64,000 nucleotides of DNA, from NCBI GenBank assembly GCA_938743325.2, contig OW568863.1, forward strand, positions 1 through 64,000, read 5' to 3'. This document shows, in pieces, positions 56,050-64,000 of this stretch (the first letter of the stretch is position 1; every line of letters begins with the position of its first letter). Made by a program: the position numbers and the translations under genes. The stretch is from Pycnococcus provasolii (Eukaryota > Chlorophyta > Pseudoscourfieldiophyceae > Pseudoscourfieldiales > Pycnococcaceae). The notes beneath the pieces were generated by a model. It made no database searches. It saw nothing but the letters and a program-made list of their open reading frames with translations, and was not told the origin of the DNA.

Positions 56050-56139
56050 GGGATCGGACGGTTGAAATGGGGAGTGGTGAAGGGGGGTGGGCGGAGCTCC
56101 GCGCGTTGACCACGTTGACCAACAAACGTTGTTCTTGTG

Positions 56140-57051
56140 TTACACACCCAGAGTTCTCCGTTGCGGTAAGCGGTCACGATGCTTTCGTCGCGCGGCGAGA
56201 AGGTGACACACTGCGCGCCGTGCGGCCCCGCGCCAAGCACGCGAAGGCGCGCGAGCATCCTCGCGTCGCACAGGATGAGGCTATCGTTTGACTGGCTGAC
56301 GAGCAAGCGTCCGTCCGGGCTCACGGAGAGCGCGGTGACTGCGCACCTGTGCCCTGCGAGCGTTGCCGCTGCGGTGTAGATGGTTGGTCTCGGCGGAGCG
56401 GCAGGGACGTTGTTCAGAAATTCTGCCATGGCACTTGTCTGTTCGTCTGCCCAAGTTTCTGTGAAGAGGAGCCTGAAGCACGGGTGTGTTCTCGGGTCTT
56501 CGACGTAAGGCAGCGCGTAGAACGGCACAAACTCCGGGTCCGCGTCCATCTCGCCGACGCCTTTCGTGTTAAGGAATGTGTGAAAAGCGCGCAGAGCGTC
56601 AGCCCTCGACGGCGTTTGCGCGTCCGGTCCACTTCCGTTTGTGACTGGCAGTCCCGGGAAGAGTGCGAAGTAGACGTGCGCTCGAAACTCCTGTCTTCTC
56701 GTCGCGTCGTCAGCTCTCCTCAGGGCTGCGGGCACAAGTCGTTCCCACAGCCTGAAGAAGGAATCTCTTTCCCCGTACGAGAAGCACCGCATCATTTTCG
56801 CGAATGAGGTTGATTCGTTCGGAGGGCGTGAAGGAAGGCTTCGCACCCACACCGCCACGTGCCGCGAGTCCCAAGTGGAGTCCCGACCCAAGCGCGGCGT
56901 GCTGCCCCCTCCCCGATGAGCGAGCGGACAGGTTCAGTTTTCGCTCGGCGGTGAAAGCCGCGAGCGTCGACGCGTAGTCGTGGTACTGCATGTACTCCTC
57001 GACGTACGAGGCAACCGCCTCAACGGACTCGAGCGAGTTCGAGGAGGACAT
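56140..57051 (-). pseudogene. WDR91-like gene, 5' part only
   Basis: Starts at ATG 57051 with a LisH-type N-terminus (VASYVEEYMQYHDYASTLAA). It continues in a neighbouring frame with ERDSFFRLWERLVPAALRRA, FVPFYALPYVEDPRTHPCFR, LLFTETWADEQTSAMAEFLN and then two WD40-type units (LAGHRCAVTALSVSPDGRLL; GAQCVTFSPRDESIVTAYRN). This order is that of WDR91, an endosomal regulator of phosphoinositide conversion and Rab7. The change of frame near 56830 may be an unrecognised intron or a shift. Homology stops abruptly near 56145 after WVCNTRTTFV, so most of the WD propeller is missing. Confidence 0.75.
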
Positions 57052-57570
57052 ATGTACTTAAGGTTGAGCTGAAAAGTGGAAATGAGGACTTGCCTGGGGG
57101 TTGACTGACTGCGAGCCCAGGAGGTTAAAAAAGTCTAAGGCTGACCAGAAACCACACCTTATTACCCCGGGGGACTGCCCGGACTGCCCGGAAGCCGGTA
57201 GAGTGGTGGGCAACGCCTTCTGCAAGGCTGCAAGGCGCGTGGTGGTTGACCACCGCGTTTGGTCAAGTGACAAGTCACCTTCCTTCACACTGTCGTCAAC
57301 GCCTAAACTCGCCCAAACCAGCGTCAGGAGTTGTGTTGTTTTGGTGGTCTCCCTTTCCCTTTCTCCTGTCTGCTTCGTAAAACCAGCTCACGTCGAGGTG
57401 AAACCTTAAGTCACCGGATTCCGCCCAATTTATTTTTTATTTTTTATTTTTAACAAACTTGCTTTTAGGCAAACTCGCTGCTCGCCAAATGATCGCCAAC
57501 CGCGTCGTAGTGACGGCCAAGCTCCTCAGCCGTGCTCCTCAACTCTACTTAACAAAAAAAACTCTACTTA
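57052..57570. other. Gene-free interval
   Basis: Holds the promoter side of the WDR91-like fragment, a CCCGGGGGACTGCCCGGACT-type GC patch near 57165 and an AT-rich TTTTTATTTTT run near 57430-57450. No gene supported. Confidence 0.45.
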
Positions 57571-57741
57571 TTACAGTCTAAAGGGTCCAAACTTGCTACG
57601 TGTCACCCCTGAACTATGCGCAGCCGAAACGCGCGTGCCATTCAGCGCCGCCTGGAGCACGAGGCTTAGCACGCGACGCGTGTCTCGCGGATCAACCACG
57701 CCGTCGTCCCATAGATTGGAGGAAGCGAACAGTGCTTGCTC
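57571..57741 (-). pseudogene. C-terminal end of methylcrotonyl-CoA carboxylase beta chain
   Basis: The minus strand encodes about 57 residues ending in FGPFRL and a stop. They match the very end of the biotin-dependent carboxyltransferase subunit [35 protein letters not shown]. Only the last tenth of the ~540-residue protein is present. It abuts an ABC-transporter fragment on the opposite strand at ~57740. In the intact enzyme this subunit acts in leucine breakdown in mitochondria. Confidence 0.8.
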
Positions 57742-58704
57742 ATCGGCGGGTGCTTCGTGCACGTGCCATTCCTCGCACGCAAGTCAGCCGAGGCGGCGGA
57801 GCGCATCTCCGACTTCCGTGCCACCGAAGAACTCATGCTGCGGTGCGGCAGCGCGTTCAGCGAGATCATGCTCCTCGGCAAGAGCTTGGATGAGCTTGCG
57901 GGATACACGTCACGCATCGTGGAGATGTTCCGCGCGCTCGAGACGCCGCCGCCCGCTCGCGACGCCGCGTCACTTGCTCTCGCCACGCGCACGGCGAACG
58001 AGGCGAAGACGAAGGATGCGATCGTGATCACCAACTTGACAGTGCACCAACCATCACCCGACGGAACAGAGCCTCGCGTGCTCATCACAGGCTTGAATCT
58101 CACCGTCCCGAAAGGACGCCACGTCATTGTCACGGAACCTAACGGATGCGGCAAGACGAGCCTGTTTCGCGTTCTCGCCGGGCTGTGGCTGCCCGTCGAG
58201 GGCGCGGTGGCGGTGCCCGCCGGGAAGAGAATGCTTTGGCTTCCGCAGAGCTCCTACCTTGTCACGGGAACGCTGCGCGGCCAGGTGACGTACCCGGATC
58301 GCCCGACATCGTCGCGGTCGACGGACGAGACGATTGCGGATTGTCTGGAAAAGGTTGGATTGAAGAAGCTTTGCAAGCCATCTTCCGACGACGCGCTTGG
58401 CCTCGGCGTTCGCCACCACGACTGGAACGACGTTCTATCGGGCGGCGAGAAGCAGCGCGTGAGCTTCGCGCGTCTTCTGTACCACAAGCCTGAGTACGCC
58501 ATCTTGGACGAGGCGCCCGCGGCCATCAACCCTGAGGAGGAGTCGAAGATGTACGAGATGGTTCTTGGTGTTGGCACGACGGTGTTTTCGATAGCACACC
58601 GTCTCGAGCTTCGTAAGTTCCACACCACGGAGCTGCACGTCGTCGGCGACGGGAGTGGCACATTCAAGCTGAGCGAGCTCCGGAACACACTGGATTGGAT
58701 GTGA
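57736..58704 (+). pseudogene. ABCD-type (peroxisomal) half-transporter, C-terminal part
   Basis: About 320 residues: the last helix of the transmembrane domain (GKSLDELAGYTSRIVEMFRA), then a complete nucleotide-binding domain. Walker A is EPNGCGKTSLFRVLAGLW, close to the ABCD pattern. The signature is LSGGEKQRVSFARLLYHKPE, the Walker B region is YAILDEAPAAINPEEE and the H-loop is FSIAHRLELRKFH. The D-loop is unusual: DEAPAAIN where ABCD proteins normally have DECTSA. The first ~350 residues are missing, and the 5' edge meets the MCCB fragment. ABCD proteins import fatty acyl-CoA into peroxisomes; this copy cannot span the membrane. Confidence 0.82.
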
Positions 58705-58821
58705 CGTGATCACGTTTCCATTCACGCAAATAGAACCTAAGATCGCAGTACAACCTAAATAGAAAATAGAAGTAAGAAAAGTACTTACATACATAGAAGA
58801 ATATGCAACTCCTTGAATGCC

Positions 58822-59287
58822 TCATCTGCCCCCCATACACTCAAGTCTCAATGTCTCCGCCACCTGCGTGTCGCGAAAAAACTTCTGCGCGGCACTCATC
58901 GCGCTTCGCGGTGACAAACCGTACACGGCTTGCACGTACGTTGCAATGCTTTTCTCGACTTCGGATGTTGGTGTTGATGCCACCGCTGATGCCGCCGCCG
59001 CTGCCGCCGCCGCCGTGTGCGCGGAGAGAACCCTTAAGGGCATCCCACCAACACCACCAACACCGTCACCAACACCGATAGCGGCACCACCAGCGCCACC
59101 ACCAGCGGCACCAGCGCCAGCGCCACCACCACCAGCAGCAATGCCACCACCAGCGCCACCACCAGCGGCACCAGCGCCACGGCGTTGTTCCGGAGCGGCG
59201 GCACGGCGTGGCACGGCGGTCCGGCCCCCAGCCCCAGCGCATACCCTTTGCCGCTTTCGTTGGACACTGTAGTCCGAGTCTGAGTCA

Positions 59288-59333
<46 letters not shown>

Positions 59334-59616
59334 TCGCACGCTCCTCCTTCGTGCTCTGCTGCATCCGCTCGCGATCTTTCCTCAAAAACCCCTCGCGGAG
59401 ATTCTCTGCGAGCGCGATCGACGCCGCCTCGTCCCTCTTCTTTTTTGCTTCCTCCTCCTCCTCCTCCTGCTGTATTTTTTTAATAAGTTCTTCGCTTTGT
59501 TTTTCCTCCTCCCTCCTTCTTTCCTCATCTTTCTTTTGCTCCATGACGGTCAACTCGTGCCACAAGGTACCCGGTTGAGGTTGCGGTTGCCGCGACATCT
59601 CCGCCTCCTCCTTCAT
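58822..59616 (-). CDS. Low-complexity protein with acidic run, unknown
   Basis: About 264 residues from ATG 59616 (MKEEAEMSRQPQP; a second ATG at 59598 is also possible). A Glu/Lys-rich helix (EEKQSEELIKKIQQEEEEEE) leads to 16 consecutive Asp encoded by a GAC repeat. A basic patch (QRKRQRV) is followed by a Gly/Ala block at about 120-205. The C-terminal ~50 residues look folded (EVEKSIATYVQAVYGLSPRS, AQKFFRDTQVAETLRLECMG). No family recognised. Probably nuclear if expressed. Confidence 0.45.
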
Positions 59617-59749
59617 ATTGGTCGATTCCTTGGGGGAGAGCAAAGCAGGCAGCACGGCAGGACCTAACCCTATCGTAGCCCTTCCCTCTCCAATAAAACC
59701 CTAACCCAACCTTGGGGAAGGGTCACGATGTGGTGTCGACCTGTCAAAC

Positions 59750-60352
59750 TTGCCAGCAAGATCGACATTCACCCTTCGTGCACGTGCGACGAGTCCTGGT
59801 GGCGAGCTCTCTGGGCCGTGGCGTGTTTCCACTGCACTCGTGGAAACACCGCAGCAGCCAAACGACGCGCATGGCGGTGACAACGACGCTTTCCGGTGGG
59901 CGCAGGATGCAGAAACTGTCACGGTCAGCCTCGCTTCGTCGTCACCACCTGACGAACATAGTAAGAGTGCACATGTGTCTGCCACCGTTTCGCGCGGACG
60001 CAGGCTCGTGGTGAAGCACGGCGACATGACACTTGTCGACGGAGAGCTTGCATACGACGTTGACTCGTGTGTCACGTGGGAGTGGACCGTCTCCAACGCG
60101 GAGCTCGCCGTGACGCTCTTCAAGGCGTTGCGATCCCATAGCGCCGCGTCATTCTGGGAGCGCGTCTTCGCGCGTGGCTCTCTCGCTGAGACGCCAATAG
60201 ACACCGCGCAGGTGCGCCTTGCGGGTGGTGAGAAGCTTCCCGCGCCCAATCTCGGTGCAGCGGCAGAAGCGCTACGTCGAGCCAATCGCCTTCGCGTCGA
60301 TTTTGTAGGCCTGTGTAAACCTCTACGCGTTGTTCGAGGCGCGGGAAGGTGA
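59750..60352 (+). pseudogene. CS-domain (NudC-like) protein, N-terminus missing
   Basis: A frame without an initiating ATG. Residues from about FRWAQDAETVTVSLASSS through LAYDVDSCVTWEWTVSNAEL match a CS/p23-like beta-sandwich, with NudC-like spacing of the two Trp motifs. It continues to SFWERVFARGS and an Arg-rich end. CS proteins are HSP90 co-chaperones or dynein-associated factors. The lack of a start could reflect truncation or an unseen upstream exon; the flanking DNA (59660-59705) has stray CCTAACCC motifs. Confidence 0.6.
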
Positions 60353-60388
60353 ACGCGACAATACACATGTAAAAAGACAAATACAAGA

Positions 60389-61003
60389 TTACGATACTTC
60401 AGCCGCCTTCGGCGGCACAGCGGCGCTCTGCTTCGACTGCGTGAAGAAGTAGAAGCCCACGAGCGACACTCCGTATCCGAAGATGCCCTGCGCGCTCACC
60501 TCCTCGTTGAAGAGCAGCCATCCAAGGTAGACAAGCAGAGCGCTCTTCACGCACCCGGCCACTTTCAGCACGAGGCTTCCACACAACGACAGTGCCGCGA
60601 GCTGGCTGAGGTTGACGAAGAACGCGAGAGATGACTTGACGACGGTATACATCGGCTTGGCGAGGAAGAGGTTGGGAAGGGCACGGTACAAGCCGTCCGC
60701 CTCGTAGACGTGCGCGCCGATGCCAAGAAAGGCGGAGGTGACGAACGACGATGAGCCCAGCGTATCCAAGTACCTGTTAGCTTGTTGGTACGACCAGCCT
60801 GTTGCTGTTTTCGGCGTGCTACTGCTCTTCGATTCGTTCGTCTTTGTCAGCAAGCTCTGCGTGAGAACCATTTTCGCCGCCTCGCCGACCATGGACGTAA
60901 GCATGTACGCGAGTCCTTGCAGATTGATCCTCGGCTCGGCCTTTGCAGCCATCGCAGTGCCCGCAGCGATGACCACCGTCGCCACTGCTAGTCTTGCATG
61001 CAC
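60389..61003 (-). pseudogene. Sugar-phosphate/nucleotide-sugar transporter, C-terminal half
   Basis: Around 204 residues with about five hydrophobic helices. LAYMLTSMVGEAAKMVLTQS and LVLKVAGCVKSALLVYLGWL followed by LFNEEVSAQGIFGYGVSLVG match helices 6-10 of TPT/NST-family (drug/metabolite superfamily) transporters. The family is normally ~320-350 residues, so the first half is missing. The 5' edge near 61000 has no ATG in a good context (the first codon is GTG). The substrate cannot be told. Confidence 0.72.
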
Positions 61004-61366
61004 GTTTGCATGTGTTCGCCGTTCGCCTTGAGAGCATCGCGCGAGGGGAGGGAGGGTGCGGAGGGGAGCAGGGCGAAGTGACGGGACCTCCCTGGGCTGT
61101 TCTCCGTTGACCTCATGGGGAGGATCCCCGAACTCATCCCCCCCCCCCCCCAGGCTGCCAGGATTGACAAGAGAGAAAGAACGTTTTGGGGGTTTGCCGA
61201 ACCGTTTTCATCTTTTTGTTAACCTTGTTGTGGTGTAGGGTAAAGGTTCTCTTGTTGCTAGTGGACCAAGGCACAAGCACAAGCACTTGTGCAGCACAAA
61301 GCACAAAGCTCTCCACCTGGGGATACGCTTTTGATGGACTTCCGTGCAACCTTGCACGCCTGTGCG
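61004..61366. other. Gene-free interval with poly-C
   Basis: Contains a run of 14 C near 61138-61151 and a CACAAGCACAAGCACTTGTG simple repeat near 61269. No gene supported. Confidence 0.5.
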
Positions 61367-61974
61367 AGCTCGACCAAGCGTGCCGCCTTTCCGGAGCCCC
61401 TCGGGCCTCGGCCCGTCGTGCAAGACAGACCTTAATGGACGAGCCAGAGGGGGCCTCGAGCAAGCGTGCCGCCTTTCCGGAGCCCCTCGGGCCTCGGCCC
61501 GTCGTGCAAGACAGACCTTAATGGACGAGCCAGAGGGGGCCTCGAGCAAGCGTGCCGCCTTTCCGGAGCCCCTCGGGCCTCGGCCCGTCGTGCAAGACAG
61601 ACCTTAATGGACGAGCCAGAGGGGGCCTCGACCAAGCGTGCCGCCTTTCCGGAGCCCCTCGGCCCGTTGTCCCGGGCCACTCAAGGAAAAGTGCAAACAC
61701 GAGCAAGTCCTTGAAGAAGGTTAACATCGTTGTTAACTTCGTGGTCCCCAGCCCCGGCAGCCCGTGCAGAGAGTCCCGACCTCCCCGCGCACCCGACCTC
61801 TCATTCCCCACATGTCAAAAATCGTTCACCCCCCATCCTCGCGCACACGGCGCGCCCTCGGGCGCGCCACCGCCCTGCCATGGCCACGTGGCGTGTGAGT
61901 TTGGCGATAGCCTGCTCACCGCCGGCCGAAGGGTTCCCTCGGGAGCCCGGCGGGTGCGCGAGGAGGGGTGGTGA
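61367..61974 (+). mobile_element. Array-plus-tail element, copy B
   Basis: Four ~86-bp units (61367-61660) followed by the same ~310-bp tail (61661-61974), ending GCGAGGAGGGGTGGTGA. Identity with copy A is very high except for a ~15-bp difference near 61811-61830. It starts inside a unit (CTCGACCAAGCG) and its tail is followed directly by unrelated host coding DNA. Confidence 0.85.
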
Positions 61975-62168
61975 TCGACGCTGTACGACCTACTCACGGA
62001 GAAACTCGACGACGTACCCCTGTGGCCGGAAGCGCCGCTCGCACAACTCGACATGGAAGAGATTAACACGTGGATGGGGGACAGCGGACAAACAGGACAG
62101 GGAGCGTACCCGTATGCGGTTCAGCAGCAGCAGCAGCAACAACAACAACAACGACGAAGAGATGGCTG
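61975..62168 (+). pseudogene. Short host-gene fragment after element copy B
   Basis: Immediately after the element a frame encodes LYDLLTEKLDDVPLWPEAPL and QLDMEEINTWMGDSGQ, then a run of ten Gln (CAG/CAA) and a stop. The amphipathic, Trp-containing composition looks like real protein, but the parent is not recognised. A second frame through the same repeat reads Ser/Asn runs and leads into the CPSF160-like region. Confidence 0.4.
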
Positions 62169-63480
62169 AGCTCTTCGGGGCTGGCGGTGACACCGCTTCG
62201 CCGGACGATGCACATGGCAAGGCACTCGCAGAGCCGCCGGGAACTGGTGACACGCAGGCGTACACAACCGCGAGCGTCATGCGTGCAGCTTGCCTGAGGC
62301 GTGGCACGGTGGATGTGGATGAGCTCATGTTTTTCGACGCGCCACGTGCAGGTCGCTGGGTGGAGGACAGCTGGGCCTTTGTTTACCGCTGCGATCCCGA
62401 GGAGCGCCTTCGAGGCTCGGGAGCATCGTCCGCCGCGACTGCTCCGGGGGGTGCTTCGGCGGCTCACCGCTTCCTCGCCGTGGGCACGAGCTTGGTGTAC
62501 GGCGAAGACGTTCCGAGCCGTGGCCGCATCGTGCTGCTCGAGCTGCAAGACCTGCGCCCGCACGGCGGCGCTGAGCGCGGTCATCTCGGCGGTTCGCGAA
62601 AGGTGCCCAGCGTCGTTTGCACGATGAGTCAGAGTCTGGAGAGATTCAGCCCGATCACGACGCTCGCGGAGGTGGACGGGCACCTCGTGGCTGGACGTGG
62701 CTCGGTGCTTGAGATGCATGAGTGGGTGCCGAAGGCGGCTCCACCTCCGCAGCAGGCGGGTGGTGGAGGCATTGAGGCTGCTATCGTGCCCACCGCGCTC
62801 GGCACTCTGCAGCAGGTGGCATTCCACAATGTGCTGTACGGCACGTGCGTCGTGGTGGTGAAGAGCTTCATTCTTCTAGGAGATTCGAACGTGGTCCGAC
62901 ATTCCTGCAGTGGCGCCCTGCGGGGCACAGCCTCGTGCCGCTTGGGAATGACGTTGAGCGCCTCGAGTGCGTGCTGACGGACTTTCTCGTCGACGGCGTC
63001 AGCGAACGTGGGAAGAAGATGCAGCTCGGCTGTGTGATTTCGGATATCCGCGGTAGCATTCACGTGTACACGTACTTTCCAACACGCTCTGCGCACGCCG
63101 GCGCGTCACTGGCCGGCGCTGGTCCGGAGTCGGCGACGGCAACATCGAGCAGCAGAACGCAGCTCATGGACTACAGGCAGCTCATGGCAAACACGGAGGG
63201 CAAGCTGACGGAGCGCATGTGCATACAGTGCACGTCCAAGGCTCTGTGCAGCGTTCGCCAGGTGTGCTTCCCCGGCCACATAAGCCAAGCTGTCGCTGGC
63301 CTCCCGCACGAGCGGATTCGAAGTGGCGACTACAACGCGCCCGGGCAAGCTGGCGGTGGCGCGGGACCGCAGCGCCAAGCTCCGCTGCTTGGCCACAGCG
63401 ACGGCAGCATGTCGTGCCTGATGTCCATCAGCGAGACAAGCTACAAGCGTCTCGCGGCTCTGCAGAAGGTGATGACCATG
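62113..63480 (+). pseudogene. CPSF160 (CPSF1) fragment
   Basis: Two overlapping frames carry consecutive parts of the large cleavage and polyadenylation factor subunit. The first has FLAVGTSLVYGEDVPSRGRI, CTMSQSLERFSPITTLAEVD, LQQVAFHNVLYGTCVVVVKS and ILLGD. The second has ERLECVLTDFLVDGVS, QLGCVISDIRGSIHVYTYFP, LLGHSDGSMSCLMSISETSY and KRLAALQKVMTM. These are typical of the C-terminal beta-propeller of CPSF1, which scaffolds poly(A)-signal recognition. The switch of frame is near 62890. Homology stops near 63480, short of the true C-terminus. It is a truncated host copy. Confidence 0.75.
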
Positions 63481-63689
63481 AAAGATCTGTCCATCTCGAG
63501 CGGTGCGGGCGTAAACACCGCGGACGTGCTCTCGCCAGTTGACATGGGCGTGTTCGCCGGCCGGCATCGACGTGGTGCTTCGTTTTTTGTCGAATACGCG
63601 CCGTCGTCAGAATCTTCTCGCGCGTCAGGCGGGCACGAGCCGTCGCATGGTGGTTCGCAGCATGCTCGAGGTTGTGGACAGTGTGAGAG

Positions 63690-63785
63690 CACCGTGATGA
63701 TTTTGAAGGGCCTTCTCCTGCTCGACGAGCCCACGAACCACCTCGACGCCAAGAGCAAGTCATGGCTCGCATCTTGGAACGACGC
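63690..63785 (+). pseudogene. ABC-F ATPase fragment
   Basis: Around 30 residues, ILKGLLLLDEPTNHLDAKSK, then SWLASW. LLLLDEPTNHLD is the Walker B/D-loop signature of ABC-F proteins (translation factors). Nothing else of the gene is visible; the sequence changes to a tandem repeat at 63781. Confidence 0.6.
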
Positions 63786-64000
63786 TGGACGTGTCGAGCA
63801 CGGGCGCCGACGACGGTGACGAGCGGATCGACGCTGGACGTGTCGAGCACGGGCGGCTGCGACGGTGGCGAGCGGATCGACGCTGGACGTTTCGAGCACG
63901 GGCGTTGCGACAGTGACGAGCGGATCGACGCTGGACGTGTCGAGCACGGGCGCCGCGACGGTGACGAGCGGATCGACGCTCGGCGTGACAGTGGCGACCG
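63781..64000 (+). repeat. 48-49-bp coding tandem repeat, continuing past the window
   Basis: Unit starts at 63781, 63830, 63879, 63927 and 63975. From 63879 the period is 48 bp and the plus strand is open, encoding STLDVSSTGVATVTSG and STLDVSSTGAATVTSG. Such Ser/Thr/Gly beta repeats occur in surface adhesin-like or beta-helix proteins. The earlier 49-bp spacings break the frame. The gene, if any, lies to the right. Confidence 0.8.

Overview
The window is the left end of a nuclear chromosome from a small, gene-dense, GC-rich green alga. It opens with (CCCTAA)n telomere repeats. Genes are tightly packed and mostly intronless, with a few short GT-AG introns that I could place from the sequence. 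The best lineage marker is a single gene encoding lycopene beta-cyclase, lycopene epsilon-cyclase and a light-harvesting (LHC) domain in one protein (20852-24991). That fusion is known from Mamiellales prasinophytes (Ostreococcus, Micromonas). A Micromonas-like alga is my best guess; the species is inference.

Layout. (1) 1-1450: telomere, two copies of a subtelomeric module (12-bp telomere-variant array plus a conserved block) and a decayed reading frame. (2) 1523-43096: ordinary chromosomal genes, often in divergent pairs with 250-550 bp shared promoters or in tight convergent pairs. They include a PCID2/Thp1-like mRNA-export protein, a short-chain dehydrogenase, a kinesin-13, a hydroxyproline-rich surface protein, a plastid NicO-type transporter, an EGLN-type prolyl hydroxylase divergent from an ELIP-like protein, the carotenoid cyclase fusion, a plastid SecG, a RAD6-type E2 enzyme, a TLC-type membrane protein, a 2847-residue EF-hand protein and a seven-repeat RCC1-like protein. 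A foldback DNA element (10185-11002) and four copies of a ~100-130 bp repeat are also here; all four copies lie between convergent genes.

(3) 43.1-52 kb: a rearranged accessory island. Pieces of a large surface glycoprotein gene (LamG-like, SUEL-lectin-like and REJ-like segments) are duplicated, inverted and partly broken. They are mixed with a 0.6-0.7 kb inverted repeat whose arms each carry interstitial telomere repeats plus a promoter and first exon. The same 5' exon is joined to two different gene bodies.

(4) 52.3-64 kb: a mosaic of truncated host genes: importin-5, WDR91-like, methylcrotonyl-CoA carboxylase beta, ABCD half-transporter, CS-domain protein, sugar-phosphate transporter, CPSF160 and ABC-F. 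It starts with a PIF1/Helitron-type helicase remnant. Two copies of an element made of an ~80-bp tandem array and a ~310-bp tail abut truncated gene fragments. The window ends inside a 48-bp coding repeat.

How the genes fit together. The plastid theme is strong: carotenoid ring formation for light harvesting (cyclase fusion), photoprotection (ELIP-like), protein translocation (SecG) and metal transport (NicO). The right third looks like a genomic junkyard or birthplace of chimeric genes shaped by duplication, telomere-sequence insertion and mobile-element capture.
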